Part shown: positions 53,391 through 62,608 of the stretch, piece by piece
Layout of the letters: every line of letters begins with the position of its first letter
Position numbering within the stretch: position 1 is the stretch's first letter
Origin: Candidatus Tanganyikabacteria bacterium
GTDB taxonomy: Bacteria > Cyanobacteriota > Sericytochromatia > S15B-MN24 > VGJW01
DNA: 64,000 nt
NCBI GenBank assembly: GCA_016867265.1
Contig: VGJW01000003.1
Span: 141,364 to 205,363, forward strand
Direction: 5' to 3'
The notes under the pieces: model-generated
Seen by the model: the letters and a program-made list of their open reading frames with translations, nothing else
Databases searched by the model: none
What the model was told of the DNA's origin: nothing
Position numbers and translations under genes: made by a program

Positions 53391-54023
53391 ATGGCTCGTT
53401 ATACTGGTCCCGTTTGCAAGCTTTGTCGTGCCGAGGGTGTCAAGCTCTTTCTCAAGGGCGAGCGCTGCACCACCAGCAAGTGCTCCATCACCCGTCGTGA
53501 GTATCGTCCCGGTCGGAACGCGCAGTTCCGCGTCAAGAATTCCGAGTACGCGGTCCGTCTGCGCGCCAAGCAGTTGGCCCGCCGGTTCTATGGCGTCGGC
53601 GAGAAGCAGTTCTCCACCTACTACGCCAAGGCCGCTGGTCACAAGGGTGTCACGGGTGAGCAGCTGCTGCGGTTGCTCGAGCTTCGCTTGGACAATGTCG
53701 TCGTACGTCTCGGACTTGCGGGCAGCCGTCCGCAGAGCCGCCAGATGGTGAAGCACGGCCACTTCATGGTCGAGCGCAACGGCGTGAACCGCCGGGTTGA
53801 CATTCCGAGCTTCGTGGTGCGTCCTGGTGACGTCATCACCATTGCCGAAGGCTCCAAGGAGTTCGTCAAGCGCGTGGTTTCCGCAGGTGTTGCGGCGCGT
53901 GTCCCGACTTGGCTCACGACCGATGCCGACACGTTGACGGGCAAGGTTCTCGCCACGCCCGCCCGTACCGACATCGACAGCCCGGTCAACGAGCAGTACA
54001 TCGTCGAATACTACTCGCGGTAG
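53391..54023 (+). CDS. rpsD: 30S ribosomal protein S4, zinc-binding type
   Basis: The 210-residue S4 begins MARYTGPVCKLCRAEGVKLF, with a CxxC and a second CTTSKC pair giving the C+ zinc class. It has the S4 RNA-binding domain LELRLDNVVVRLGLAGSRPQ and GHFMVERNGVNRRVDIPSFV. It is an early 30S assembly protein and, in some bacteria, a repressor of the alpha operon. Confidence 0.98.
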   Translation: MARYTGPVCKLCRAEGVKLFLKGERCTTSKCSITRREYRPGRNAQFRVKNSEYAVRLRAKQLARRFYGVGEKQFSTYYAKAAGHKGVTGEQLLRLLELRLDNVVVRLGLAGSRPQSRQMVKHGHFMVERNGVNRRVDIPSFVVRPGDVITIAEGSKEFVKRVVSAGVAARVPTWLTTDADTLTGKVLATPARTDIDSPVNEQYIVEYYSR

Positions 54024-54046
54024 GCAGGAAGGAAGGCACTTACACC

Positions 54047-55024
54047 ATGGAAAAGCCCAGAATCGAGTGCGAGGAGTCCTACCTTACGGAGGAAGGACTC
54101 ACCTACAGCAAGTTCGTTGCCGAACCGCTGGAGCGCGGCTATGGCACGACCCTCGGCAACGCGATTCGTCGGGTCCTTCTCTCGGGCATCGAGGGAGCGG
54201 CCATCACGGCGATGCGAATCAATGGCGTGGCGCATGAGTTCACGTCGATCCCCGGCGTGGTCGAGGATGTCATCGATGTCGTCCTCAACCTTAAGGGCGT
54301 CGTCGTGAAGATGCACGGCGGAGACACCAAGACGGCCAGTCTGGCGGTCCGTGACTTCACCGGTGTCGTGACAGCCGGCATGATCGAGACGGACGCCGAC
54401 GTCGACATCATCAACAAGGATTGGCCCATCGCCACCTTGGACAACGGCACGCTCGAGATGGAGTTCACCATCGAGCGTGGCAAGGGCTTCGTCACGGCCG
54501 AGCGCAACCGCAAGCCGAACCAGGCGGTGGGTGTGATTCCCATCGACTCGATCTTCATGCCGGTTCGCAAGGTCAACTACGTCATCGAAGACACGCGTGT
54601 CGGTCAGATGACGGACTTCGACAAGCTGACCCTTGAGATCTGGACGACCGGTGCGGTCAACGCGACCGAGGCCATCAGCCTCGCCGCGGACACCCTGATC
54701 CGGCAGTTCGACGTCTTCGCCGATCTGGCGCGGGACGTGATCGGTAGCGGTTCCCGTTCCGCGAAGGAAGAGTCGGGTAAGCCCCAGCCCACCGACATGC
54801 CCATCGAGGAACTTGAGTTGTCGGTTCGCGCCTACAACTGCCTCAAGCGGGCGAACATCTACACCGTGGGCGACCTGCTCAAGAAGACTGAGCGGGATCT
54901 CATGGACATCAAGAACTTCGGCAAGAAGTCGGCCGAGGAAGTCATCGAGCGCATGCGGTCCTTGGGCTACAACATGGCAGCTGGTGACCTCGACGACAGC
55001 TATGTCACCTCGGGAGATCTCTGA
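54047..55024 (+). CDS. rpoA: DNA-directed RNA polymerase subunit alpha
   Basis: ATG 54047 follows AGGAAGGAAGG. The 325-residue protein has the dimerisation domain ([36 protein letters not shown]) and a separate C-terminal domain ([37 protein letters not shown]). This domain binds upstream promoter elements and activators. It lies between rpsD and rplQ as in most bacteria. Confidence 0.98.
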   Translation: MEKPRIECEESYLTEEGLTYSKFVAEPLERGYGTTLGNAIRRVLLSGIEGAAITAMRINGVAHEFTSIPGVVEDVIDVVLNLKGVVVKMHGGDTKTASLAVRDFTGVVTAGMIETDADVDIINKDWPIATLDNGTLEMEFTIERGKGFVTAERNRKPNQAVGVIPIDSIFMPVRKVNYVIEDTRVGQMTDFDKLTLEIWTTGAVNATEAISLAADTLIRQFDVFADLARDVIGSGSRSAKEESGKPQPTDMPIEELELSVRAYNCLKRANIYTVGDLLKKTERDLMDIKNFGKKSAEEVIERMRSLGYNMAAGDLDDSYVTSGDL

Positions 55025-55026
55025 TC

Positions 55027-55380
55027 ATGCGTCACCAGAAGAATCGTCATCGTCTCGCCAAGCCCGCAGATCAGCGCAAGGCGCTGCTTCGCGCGCTGAC
55101 GACCGAACTGTTCCGTCATGACCAGATCGTGACGACCGAGGCCCGGGCCAAGGCCGTTGTGAGCCACTGTGACGAAATGGTCACGTTGGCGAAGCGCGGC
55201 GACCTGCACGCTCGTCGGCAGGCAGAGGCCTGGATCTACGACACCGAAGTGTGCCGCAAGCTCTTCAATGAGATTGCGCCGCGCTTTCAGGAGCGCCAAG
55301 GGGGATATACGCGTGTCCTCAAGACCGTCCCCCGTCGGGGCGATGGTGCGCCGATGGCGGTTGTCCGCCTGAGCGATTGA
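55027..55380 (+). CDS. rplQ: 50S ribosomal protein L17
   Basis: The 117-residue protein ([60 protein letters not shown]) is canonical bacterial L17. It starts 2 nt after rpoA and overlaps truA by 4 nt (TTGA). Confidence 0.98.
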   Translation: MRHQKNRHRLAKPADQRKALLRALTTELFRHDQIVTTEARAKAVVSHCDEMVTLAKRGDLHARRQAEAWIYDTEVCRKLFNEIAPRFQERQGGYTRVLKTVPRRGDGAPMAVVRLSD

Positions 55381-56195
55381 GCCGGGTTGCGCTCAAGGTC
55401 GCCTACGACGGTTCCGCGTTCGCGGGGTTCCAGCGTCAGGCGGAGGGTGGGTGCAGGACGGTCCAAGGTGTTCTTGAGGAGGTGCTCGTCCGCTTGTGCG
55501 GGCGGGCGCCTTCAGCCCTTGGGCTGCGGGCGGCGGGACGTACAGACGCTGGGGTCCATGCTTCGGCTCAGGTCGTGGCCTTCGATACGGATCGGGCTTG
55601 GGATGCCTCGCGTTGGCGACGTTCCTTGAATGGGATGTTGCCTGATGATGTCGTGGTGGCGGCTGTTGCCTTTCCTCCGGATGACTTCGACCCGAGGCGT
55701 ATGGCGATTTCACGTGCCTATGCCTATCGCTGGCTGATCGCTGATGCCCCTGATCCACGGCGTCGCCATGCGACCTGGCATGTCCCCGGTCCCATGGACA
55801 GGCACGCCCTTGGGCGTGCCTGGTCGGGCCTTGTGGGCCATCACGACTTCACGGCCTTTTGTTCTACGGGGAGCAACCTGCGGTCGCCTTGGGTGACGGT
55901 ACACAGGGCGAACGTCGAATTCCTCGGAGACGAGGTGATCCTGCGTATCCAAGCCGTCAGTTTCCTGTATCATATGGTGAGGCGTCTGGTTGGTTCGGTC
56001 AGGCATGTGGCGGCGGGGCGTTCCCCCGTCGAAGACTACCTGGCTCTGCTCGACAGGGACCGCAAGGGTTTGCCGCCCCCGGTCACCGCACCACCCCAGG
56101 GCCTTTGTCTTGATTCTGTTGTCTATCCCCGGGGGCTCGTCTCCTGGGAGTCACCACCCACCTCCCCGCGAGGGCCCATCGATGCCGGCACTTAG
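55377..56195 (+). CDS. truA: tRNA pseudouridine(38-40) synthase TruA
   Basis: TTG 55377 overlaps the rplQ TGA. The 272-residue protein starts [20 protein letters not shown], has the catalytic aspartate in [19 protein letters not shown] (D57), and [20 protein letters not shown] near the C-terminus. It isomerises uridines 38-40 in the anticodon arm of many tRNAs. The rplQ-truA-rplM-rpsI order matches Firmicutes and Cyanobacteria. Confidence 0.96.
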   Translation: MSRVALKVAYDGSAFAGFQRQAEGGCRTVQGVLEEVLVRLCGRAPSALGLRAAGRTDAGVHASAQVVAFDTDRAWDASRWRRSLNGMLPDDVVVAAVAFPPDDFDPRRMAISRAYAYRWLIADAPDPRRRHATWHVPGPMDRHALGRAWSGLVGHHDFTAFCSTGSNLRSPWVTVHRANVEFLGDEVILRIQAVSFLYHMVRRLVGSVRHVAAGRSPVEDYLALLDRDRKGLPPPVTAPPQGLCLDSVVYPRGLVSWESPPTSPRGPIDAGT

Positions 56196-56245
56196 CCCGG
56201 CTAGGCGGGATATCCCCAAGCCGTGAGATTCGGAAAGGAATGTCC

Positions 56246-56731
56246 ATGAAGACCCATGTCGCCACGACCGCCGAGCTTGAAGCCGGCCGGCAGTGGCTTG
56301 TGGTCGATGCGGCCAACCAGACGCTCGGTCGTCTGTCGGCCCAGATCGCCAACTTGCTGCGGGGCAAGCACAAGCCCCAGTTTTCTCCGCATCAGGATTG
56401 CGGAGACTTCGTCATTGTCGTCAACGCCGAGAAGGTCAAGCTCACGGGTCGCAAGATGACGGACAAGGTTTACATCCATCACACCGGTTGGCCCGGCGGC
56501 TTCCGTCAGGCCAGCGTGCGCGAGTGGTTGCAGAAGTATCCCGAGCGTGTGGTCGAGCATGCCGTCAAGGGCATGCTGCCCCACAATCGCCTTGGCCGGT
56601 CCGTCTTCGGCAAGCTCAAGGTCTACGCCGGCCCGACGCATGAGCATGCGGCCCAGAAGCCGGTGCCGTACATCATCCCCACCAGTCTGGGATCGAATCG
56701 TCCCCGTCCTGGCGTCCAGGTGAAGGAGTAA
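56246..56731 (+). CDS. rplM: 50S ribosomal protein L13
   Basis: ATG 56246 is 6 nt after AAAGGA; ATG 56240 would be too close to it. The 161-residue L13 shows [40 protein letters not shown] and [20 protein letters not shown]. It is somewhat longer than usual at the C-terminus ([15 protein letters not shown]). Early 50S assembly protein, paired with rpsI 4 nt downstream. Confidence 0.97.
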   Translation: MKTHVATTAELEAGRQWLVVDAANQTLGRLSAQIANLLRGKHKPQFSPHQDCGDFVIVVNAEKVKLTGRKMTDKVYIHHTGWPGGFRQASVREWLQKYPERVVEHAVKGMLPHNRLGRSVFGKLKVYAGPTHEHAAQKPVPYIIPTSLGSNRPRPGVQVKE

Positions 56732-56735
56732 CACG

Positions 56736-57152
56736 ATGCCCAAGAAGGAAGCTAAGGCTCCTGTCACCCAGTACTGGGGAACCGGTCGCCGCAAGGCTGC
56801 CGTCGCCCGGGTCCGCCTTCTGCCTGGAAACGGCAACGTGGTGATCAACGAGCGTCCGGTCGAGGATTACCTGGGTGGTCGGGAGGCTCTCCTGCGTCAG
56901 CTCAACCTGCCGCTCGAGGCCACCCAGAATATCGGTCGGTTCGATATCCACGCGAACGTCCACGGCGGTGGTGTCTCGGGTCAGGTGGGAGCCATTCGTC
57001 TGGGCGTTGCCCGTGCGCTGCTCACCTTGGACCCCGAGTATCGTTCCAGCCTTCGTGAAGATGGCTTGTTGACCCGTGACCCTCGCGCCAAGGAGCGCAA
57101 GAAGTACGGCCGCAAGCGCGCCCGCAAGCGCTTCCAGTTCAGCAAGCGCTGA
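56736..57152 (+). CDS. rpsI: 30S ribosomal protein S9
   Basis: The 138-residue S9 has the family start [39 protein letters not shown] and the tRNA-contacting tail [17 protein letters not shown]. Length is normal. It closes the long ribosomal run; a strong terminator follows 20 nt later. Confidence 0.98.
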   Translation: MPKKEAKAPVTQYWGTGRRKAAVARVRLLPGNGNVVINERPVEDYLGGREALLRQLNLPLEATQNIGRFDIHANVHGGGVSGQVGAIRLGVARALLTLDPEYRSSLREDGLLTRDPRAKERKKYGRKRARKRFQFSKR

Positions 57153-57172
57153 TACGCTGTATCGCTGTTGCC

Positions 57173-57207
57173 GAAGGCCGCCCCCACCGGGGCGGCCTTC
57201 GTGCTTT
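57173..57207 (+). terminator. Rho-independent terminator of the ribosomal superoperon
   Basis: A perfect 12-bp stem GAAGGCCGCCCC / GGGGCGGCCTTC (57173-57184 with 57189-57200) with a CACC loop is followed by GTGCTTT. It lies 20 nt after rpsI. Confidence 0.85.
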
Positions 57208-57265
57208 CAGCCAAGTGTGTCGCTCGCGCGCAGCGGGTACCATGCGGGGACAGGAGGATCAGGCT

Positions 57266-58435
57266 TTGCACGACATCCGGTTGATGATCCCCGGCCCGAC
57301 CCCGGTGCCGGACGAGGTCCTCAGGGAGATGGCGCGGCCGATGATCAATCATCGGTCCCCGATGTTTTCCGCGATTCTTGCCGATTGTCGCAAAGGTGCG
57401 CAGTGGCTGTACCGGACCTCGCACGATGTCATCTTCATGACGGCGTCCGGCACGGGCGGCCTTGAAGCCGCTCTGGTCAACGTCCTTTCACCCGGCGATC
57501 GGGTGCTCTCCCTGGTGAGTGGTGTGTTCGGCAAGCGGTTTGCGGACATGGCCCAGGTGTTCGGCGCGGAGGTTCATCGCGTGGAGACGCGGGCCGGTGA
57601 GGCCTACGATCCCGCGCGCGTCGCAGAGGCGCTTGAAGCAGGTCCTTTCAAGGCGGTCCTGATGACGCACAATGAAACGTCGACGGCCGTCCTGAATCCA
57701 ATCGAGCAGGTGGCGGCCATGGTGCGTGCACGTTGGCCCGAAGCCCTCATCCTTGTGGATGCCGTGAGCGGCCTCGGGTCGGCGCCGCTTGAGACGGATG
57801 CGTGGGGTCTGGACGTGGTTGTCTCCGGTAGCCAGAAGGCTTTCAGCGTCCCTCCGGGCTTGGCCATGCTGGCCGTTTCTCCCCGAGCCTGGCAGGCCGT
57901 CGGGGAGGCGCGGTGTCCACGGTTCTACTTCGACTTGGGCAAGGCCCGAGACTTTGATGCCAAGGGGCAGACGCCGTGGACGCCGGCCATCAGTGTCTTC
58001 TACGCCCTGGCGAAGGCACTTGAGCGGATGCAGGCCGAGGGCCTCGAGGGCATCCTCGGTCGTCATCTCGAGTTGACGACTGGTCTGCGGTCTGGGCTTC
58101 GGGCCCTTGGCATGGAGTTGCTTGTCAAGGATGAAGCGGCAGCCTCGCGTGCCGTCACGGCCGTGTTCCCGCCTGCTGGCGTAGCTCCTTCGGACTTCCG
58201 CAAGCGGATGCAGGCCCAGTACGGTATCGTGCTCGCGGGTGGGCAAGGCGCCCTTACGGACAGCATCTTCCGAGTAGGTCATCTCGGCCATTGCAGTCGG
58301 GTCGACATTCTTGGCTGCCTGGCGGCGCTCGAGAGCGTCCTCGTGGAACTTGGCGCGCCGGTTGAGCCCGGGCGCGGCGTGGCGGGCGCCCAGTTAGCGT
58401 GGCAGCAGCCAAGGCCTGCCGCTGTCGGCGCTTGA
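57266..58435 (+). CDS. Class V aminotransferase (serine/phosphoserine or alanine-glyoxylate type)
   Basis: I place the start at TTG 57266, 8 nt after a perfect AGGAGG (57252-57257), giving HDIRLMIPGPTPVPDEVLRE at the N-terminus; longer starts exist at 57242 and 57215. The 389-residue PLP enzyme has FMTASGTGGLEAALVNVLSP, the family aspartate in LILVDAVSGLGS and the Schiff-base lysine in VVSGSQKAFSVPPGL (K191). It belongs to the serine-pyruvate/alanine-glyoxylate aminotransferase branch. With serA 39 nt downstream, it probably makes phosphoserine from 3-phosphohydroxypyruvate in place of SerC. Substrate preference cannot be read from sequence. Confidence 0.92.
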   Translation: MHDIRLMIPGPTPVPDEVLREMARPMINHRSPMFSAILADCRKGAQWLYRTSHDVIFMTASGTGGLEAALVNVLSPGDRVLSLVSGVFGKRFADMAQVFGAEVHRVETRAGEAYDPARVAEALEAGPFKAVLMTHNETSTAVLNPIEQVAAMVRARWPEALILVDAVSGLGSAPLETDAWGLDVVVSGSQKAFSVPPGLAMLAVSPRAWQAVGEARCPRFYFDLGKARDFDAKGQTPWTPAISVFYALAKALERMQAEGLEGILGRHLELTTGLRSGLRALGMELLVKDEAAASRAVTAVFPPAGVAPSDFRKRMQAQYGIVLAGGQGALTDSIFRVGHLGHCSRVDILGCLAALESVLVELGAPVEPGRGVAGAQLAWQQPRPAAVGA

Positions 58436-58474
58436 CCCCGGCCAGCTCAGCCTATTGTGTGCAGGGGGAACAGC

Positions 58475-60052
58475 GTGGCGCCGATCGTACTTGTTTGTGA
58501 CGGCATCGATGCGGCAGGCTTGGTCGCACTCGAGGGTGTCGCGGAGATTCGTCGTCCGGTAGGGCCCCTGACTGCCGAGGAGCTTGCTGTCGCGGATGCC
58601 TTGCTTGTTCGCTCTGCGACCCGTGTGACGGAAGCGGTGCTTGCAGCCGCACCGCGCTTGAGGGTTGTTGCCCGGGCGGGTGTCGGCGTGGACAACATCG
58701 ATGTGGCGTCGGCCACGCGGCGTGGTGTGGTGGTCATCAATGCCCCGGATGGCAATACCATTGCCGCCGCCGAGCATACGCTGGCCTTGATGATGGCCTT
58801 GGTGCGTCGTGTGCCTGAGGCGGATGCCCGCGTGAAGGCGGGTGGCTGGGATCGCCAGAAGTTTGTGGGTGTCGAACTGGCCGGCAGGCGACTGGGCGTT
58901 CTCGGGCTGGGTCGGATCGGCCAGCGCGTGGCCAGGGTGGCACGCGCGCTCGACATGGACGTGGTGGCTTTTGACCCCTTCCTGCCCGAGGACCGTGCCG
59001 CCAGTCTGGGCATTCCCTTGGCCCCGTTGGAGGAGGTCCTGGCGACGGCGGATGTCGTGACGCTGCACTTGCCGCGTACGCCTCAAACCGCCGGCTTGCT
59101 TGGGCGCCAGGCCTTGGCCTTCATGAAGCCGGGTGCCCGCCTCATCAATGCTGCCCGAGGGGGCATCATCGACGAGGCGGCCTTGGCCGAGCGGGTCGCC
59201 GCGGGGCACCTGGCAGGTGCGGCACTCGATGTCTTCGAAGAGGAGCCCCTGGGGGACTCACCCCTGCGGGCGCTGGGTGGCCACGTCGTGCTGACCCCCC
59301 ATCTGGGAGCATCGACCGAGGAGGCCCAGGCCAAGGTCGCGCGGGATGTCGCCGAGCAGGTGCGGGACTTCCTGCAGGGTGACATGGTGCGTACGGCCGT
59401 GAACATGCCCTCATTGCCCTCCGATGTTGCCCGTGCGGTGGCGCCCTTCGCCCAGCCCCTCGAGCGTCTGGGAGCCTTGGTGGCCCAGTTGGAGCCGTCC
59501 GCCGTCCTGCGTCTGGACATCCAGTTCTCGGGCCGTTGGCCCGAGGTCCCTATCGAGCCTCTGGTGACGGCCGTTCTGAAGGGCTGGCTGTCCGTCGGTC
59601 TCGGGGAGACCGTCAATTGGGTCAATGCCCGATTCCTGGCGTCGGACCGAGGCACCGAACTGCGGGACCAGCGATTGCGTGAGGGCAAGGAGCGTGATGC
59701 CGCCGTCCGCGTGCGTGCGGAAGGTCCCGATGGACGAGCCAGCGAGGCCGTCCTGTCTTGGCTGGGCGATGGCCATCCGCGGTTGGTCGGGATCGAGGGG
59801 CATCGCTTCAGTCTGCAGACGGAAGGCTGGCTGATGCTGGCACCGCACGAGGATGTGCCCGGCGCGGTGGGTCGCTTGGCAACCTTGCTCGGGCAGCACG
59901 GTGTCAATATCTCAGGGCTGCAACTGGATCGTCGAGAGCGCGGTGGTCAAGCCATGCTGGCCTTGGCGCTCGACGAAGCAGCGCCGGCCAGCGTGCTCGA
60001 AGCCGTCCCGGCCATCCCCGGTTTCGGTCCGGTCAGGCAAGCTCGCCTATAG
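58475..60052 (+). CDS. serA: D-3-phosphoglycerate dehydrogenase, long (ACT-containing) form
   Basis: GTG 58475 follows GGGGGA closely. The 525-residue protein has the D-isomer dehydrogenase core: NAPDGNTIAAAEHTLALMMA, nucleotide motif LGVLGLGRIGQRVARV, catalytic Arg in LINAARGGIIDEAALAE, and His in LTPHLGASTEEAQAKVARDV. A middle domain (about 320-450) and a C-terminal ACT domain (DVPGAVGRLATLLGQHGVNI; SGLQLDRRERGGQAML) follow, as in the long form found in Mycobacterium and Cyanobacteria. It oxidises 3-phosphoglycerate for serine synthesis; the ACT domain probably binds serine as feedback. Its end overlaps the convergent gene by 6 nt. Confidence 0.97.
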   Translation: MAPIVLVCDGIDAAGLVALEGVAEIRRPVGPLTAEELAVADALLVRSATRVTEAVLAAAPRLRVVARAGVGVDNIDVASATRRGVVVINAPDGNTIAAAEHTLALMMALVRRVPEADARVKAGGWDRQKFVGVELAGRRLGVLGLGRIGQRVARVARALDMDVVAFDPFLPEDRAASLGIPLAPLEEVLATADVVTLHLPRTPQTAGLLGRQALAFMKPGARLINAARGGIIDEAALAERVAAGHLAGAALDVFEEEPLGDSPLRALGGHVVLTPHLGASTEEAQAKVARDVAEQVRDFLQGDMVRTAVNMPSLPSDVARAVAPFAQPLERLGALVAQLEPSAVLRLDIQFSGRWPEVPIEPLVTAVLKGWLSVGLGETVNWVNARFLASDRGTELRDQRLREGKERDAAVRVRAEGPDGRASEAVLSWLGDGHPRLVGIEGHRFSLQTEGWLMLAPHEDVPGAVGRLATLLGQHGVNISGLQLDRRERGGQAMLALALDEAAPASVLEAVPAIPGFGPVRQARL

Positions 60053-61090
60053 CAGGATGGCGACGGGGATCCTGTCGTTCGCCAGGACCTCGCGGGCCCT
60101 TTCTGCATCCTTGGCATCCAGGAGCAGGTCGCACGGATAGTCCCCGACCGCCCGTCTCGCCTTGAGGGTCAAGGGGCGGTCCCCGACGAGTCGGGTCGCG
60201 CCCTCTCGCTCCTTGAACCAGCTGGGCACTGCGAGCATGCTGGATTCGCCGGCTTGCGTCCGGATACGGGGCCAGAGCGCGGGGCGCGCCCCGAGTGACC
60301 GTGCATCGATCAGCAGCCCCGTCCATGGGGTGGCGGGCAGGTTGGACGCAGAGGCTTCTGCAGCGGGTGTGTCGGTCGTCGCGACAGACGCCGGGCGCAC
60401 GTCACCGGCCATGGGCTCCAATTGCCCGATGGCTCCGGCGAGGCCATCCGATCCGTAGAGGGGCAGTTGCAACTCCATTTGCGCGGACCCGTCGGGGAGA
60501 TAGTCGAGGTTGATGACTCTGGCTTCCTGGATGCGCGCGTGGACCCGGTCCCGGACATCGTTGTCCAGTTGCAGATCGGCCATGGTCGCACCGCTGTTGA
60601 TGGCGACCCGTCCCAATACGGTGCGCAGGGTCCGGAAACCGTCTTCAAGTGCAAAGATGCGGGCTTGGGTGCGCCGCACATGGACGTTGCCTCGGTCGGG
60701 GGCAACGCCAATGCCCATCACGCGGATTGCGCGCTGTGACCACATGATGCGGTGCGTGTATGTGCCTGCACCCTTGAGCAGCGGAGTCGAGCCAACGTCA
60801 TCGGCAAGGGCGCCGTTGTCTGTCTGGTCGCGCTCACCGGCGGCCGGCCTCGCCGACTCGGTACCGGTCGGCAAGGGTTGTCGCACGACAGGTGCAGTGT
60901 CGGCGGGGCGCGGGGCGGCCTTCTGGGGGGCAGCCTTGCGCACGGGGGTCGCTGTTTTGCCAGCCACAGGCTTTGGCGCTTCTCGGCGTGCCTTGCCTGT
61001 CTCTCCAGCTGCGCACGCGGGCTCCGTACCCGATGCCGCCAGGGCCAGGAGAATCGCGAGGGACGACGCCGTCAGTCGCAGAGCGGTCAT
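60047..61090 (-). CDS. Secreted protein with LPP20/FlgP-like domain
   Basis: The 347-residue protein starts MTALRLTASSLAILLALAAS, an export signal without a convincing lipobox, then a Lys/Ala/Pro-rich linker to about residue 105. Residues about 118-215 match the LPP20 pattern: IRVMGIGVAPDRGNVHVRRT, QARIFALEDGFRTLRTVLGR and VNLDYLPDGSAQMELQLPLY-like strands. FlgP and LPP20 proteins of this type form outer-membrane or flagellar basal disk structures in other bacteria. The C-terminal 120 residues include GLLIDARSLGARPALWPRI, as in many LPP20-family proteins. It is convergent with serA and nearly abuts the divergent RidA gene (21 nt). Confidence 0.82.
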   Translation of the reverse strand: MTALRLTASSLAILLALAASGTEPACAAGETGKARREAPKPVAGKTATPVRKAAPQKAAPRPADTAPVVRQPLPTGTESARPAAGERDQTDNGALADDVGSTPLLKGAGTYTHRIMWSQRAIRVMGIGVAPDRGNVHVRRTQARIFALEDGFRTLRTVLGRVAINSGATMADLQLDNDVRDRVHARIQEARVINLDYLPDGSAQMELQLPLYGSDGLAGAIGQLEPMAGDVRPASVATTDTPAAEASASNLPATPWTGLLIDARSLGARPALWPRIRTQAGESSMLAVPSWFKEREGATRLVGDRPLTLKARRAVGDYPCDLLLDAKDAERAREVLANDRIPVAILL

Positions 61091-61111
61091 GACCTGTTAT
61101 ACCATGGGGTC

Positions 61112-61600
61112 ATGAGCGCCGAATCGGTGAATATGGAAGGCGTCGCGGGGCGATTGGCCGGGCTGGGCATCGTGCTCCCCAAGCCGACGCCGCCACTCGC
61201 CTCCTACGTGCCGGTTCAGTGTCACGGCGACTGGGTACAGGTGTCGGGCCAACTGCCCATGGTCGAGGGAAGGCTGGCCCATGCCGGTCGCCTCGGCCAC
61301 GATCTTTCAGTCGAGGATGGCGTGGCGGCGGCCCGTGCCTGCGCCACCATGGTTCTCGCCCAGTTGGCTGCGGTGGGACCCCTCGAGTCCTTCCGGCTCA
61401 TCCGGGTGGGGGGCTTTGTCGCGGCGACGCCCGAATTCACGGCGCACCCCGAGGTCATCAACGGGGCCAGCGATCTCTTCCTTGAGGTCCTTGGCGAGAA
61501 CGGCAGGCACGCCCGTGCGGCCGTGGGTGTTTCCTCATTGCCCAGGGGGGCTGCCGTCGAGGTCGAGGTGCTTGCCGTCCGGGTGGTCGCTGCATCCTGA
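61112..61600 (+). CDS. RidA/YjgF/YER057c/UK114-family protein
   Basis: ATG 61112 starts a 162-residue protein matching the small trimeric RidA fold: LPKPTPPLASYVPVQCHGDW, VSGQLPMVEGRLAHAGRLGH, ACATMVLAQLAAVGPLESFR, VGGFVAATPEFTAHPEVING and AAVGVSSLPRGAAVEVEVLA. Archetypal RidA hydrolyses reactive enamine/imine intermediates released by PLP enzymes, which fits the aminotransferase and the Cys/Met PLP enzyme nearby. The catalytic Arg of true RidA lies near the Ala-Arg-Ala-Ala-Val segment (RHARAAVGV) and is present. The next gene starts on the A of its TGA. Confidence 0.9.
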   Translation: MSAESVNMEGVAGRLAGLGIVLPKPTPPLASYVPVQCHGDWVQVSGQLPMVEGRLAHAGRLGHDLSVEDGVAAARACATMVLAQLAAVGPLESFRLIRVGGFVAATPEFTAHPEVINGASDLFLEVLGENGRHARAAVGVSSLPRGAAVEVEVLAVRVVAAS

Positions 61601-62526
61601 TGCGTTGTGCCCGCTGCGGTGACGGGCTTCAGGGGCCTGTCTTGCGCGTGGCCGGTGTGGTCCTGCATCCGGAGTGCTTCGTCTGCGCTGATTGCGGCAG
61701 GCCTCTGCAGGGTCGTTACGTCCTGGGGCCGGCGGGCTCGGCGCATCATCCGCAGTGTTACGCACGCGCGCACGCCGAGTCTTGCGCGGTCTGCGGCCAA
61801 GGGATGCTGGGACGTTTCGTGGTGGATGCGGTCGGCCGCCGCTACCATGCCCGCCATCTCAAGGAATTTCTCCGCTGCGCCACATGCGGCGACTTGTGTG
61901 CACCTGGCCTCGCGGGACGCGCCATCGGGCTCGGGGATGGCAGGGCGCAGTGCGTTACGTGTCATCGCAGTGCGGTGCGCGGAACACGCGAGGCCCTGCC
62001 GCGCTGGCAGGGGGTGCTGTCCTTGCTCGGGCAATGGGGAGTCCACGTCGACGTGGGGAACGTACCCCTCGAGCTGGTCGATCGCACCCGGCTCCACAGG
62101 CTGCTGCAGCAGGCGGGTCAGCGACCCCATCTCAGTCTGCATGGCCTGACCCGGCACCACGTCCATCGGCGCGGAGGGCGGGTGATTCGCCAGGAACTCT
62201 CGGTCTTCGCCATGACGTGGCTGCCCGGCACCCTCCTGGAGGGCATCCTCGCGCACGAGCTCGGTCATGTATGGATACATCAGAACGGCTGCCCAGTGCA
62301 CCAGCCGGAGTTGGCGGAAGGGGCCTGCAACGTGCTGCGCTGGATGGTGCACGTGCATCAGGCGACGGAGGAGTCGGAGCGCCTGATCCGCGAGATGGAC
62401 GCTGACCCCCACCCGGCCTACGGCGGGGGCTTCCGCCGGGTGCGCAGGATGGTCGAGCGCCAAGGTCTTCCGAAGTTGCTCGACCACTTGCGCCGATCGG
62501 CCCATTTCCCGATGCTGGCCTGGTAG
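61600..62526 (+). CDS. LIM-domain protein with DA1-type zinc metallopeptidase domain
   Basis: The 308-residue protein starts on a canonical LIM zinc domain: C3, C6, H23, C26, C29, C32, H50 and C53 (MRCARCGDGLQGP, HPECFVCADCGRPLQG). A second LIM-like module follows (C62, C65, H83, C93, C96, C118, C121). Residues about 130-308 are a gluzincin peptidase: LEGILAHELGHVWIHQNG has HExxH at 219-223, and ELAEGACNVLRWMV supplies the third ligand around E240. This LIM, LIM-like and peptidase order, and the LAHE..H.W motif with a following EG-C sequence, match plant DA1, a ubiquitin-activated peptidase. No signal peptide or membrane segment is seen, so it is probably cytoplasmic. It is coupled to the RidA gene. 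The bacterial substrate is unknown. Confidence 0.88.
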   Translation: MRCARCGDGLQGPVLRVAGVVLHPECFVCADCGRPLQGRYVLGPAGSAHHPQCYARAHAESCAVCGQGMLGRFVVDAVGRRYHARHLKEFLRCATCGDLCAPGLAGRAIGLGDGRAQCVTCHRSAVRGTREALPRWQGVLSLLGQWGVHVDVGNVPLELVDRTRLHRLLQQAGQRPHLSLHGLTRHHVHRRGGRVIRQELSVFAMTWLPGTLLEGILAHELGHVWIHQNGCPVHQPELAEGACNVLRWMVHVHQATEESERLIREMDADPHPAYGGGFRRVRRMVERQGLPKLLDHLRRSAHFPMLAW

Positions 62527-62608
62527 GTGGGGTGGTAACCTAGTAAGTGCCGGCGCGCGAGGGAGCGTGCGGCCAGAGGCCGATCCGACGACGCCCGCGG
62601 GAGCTCGC

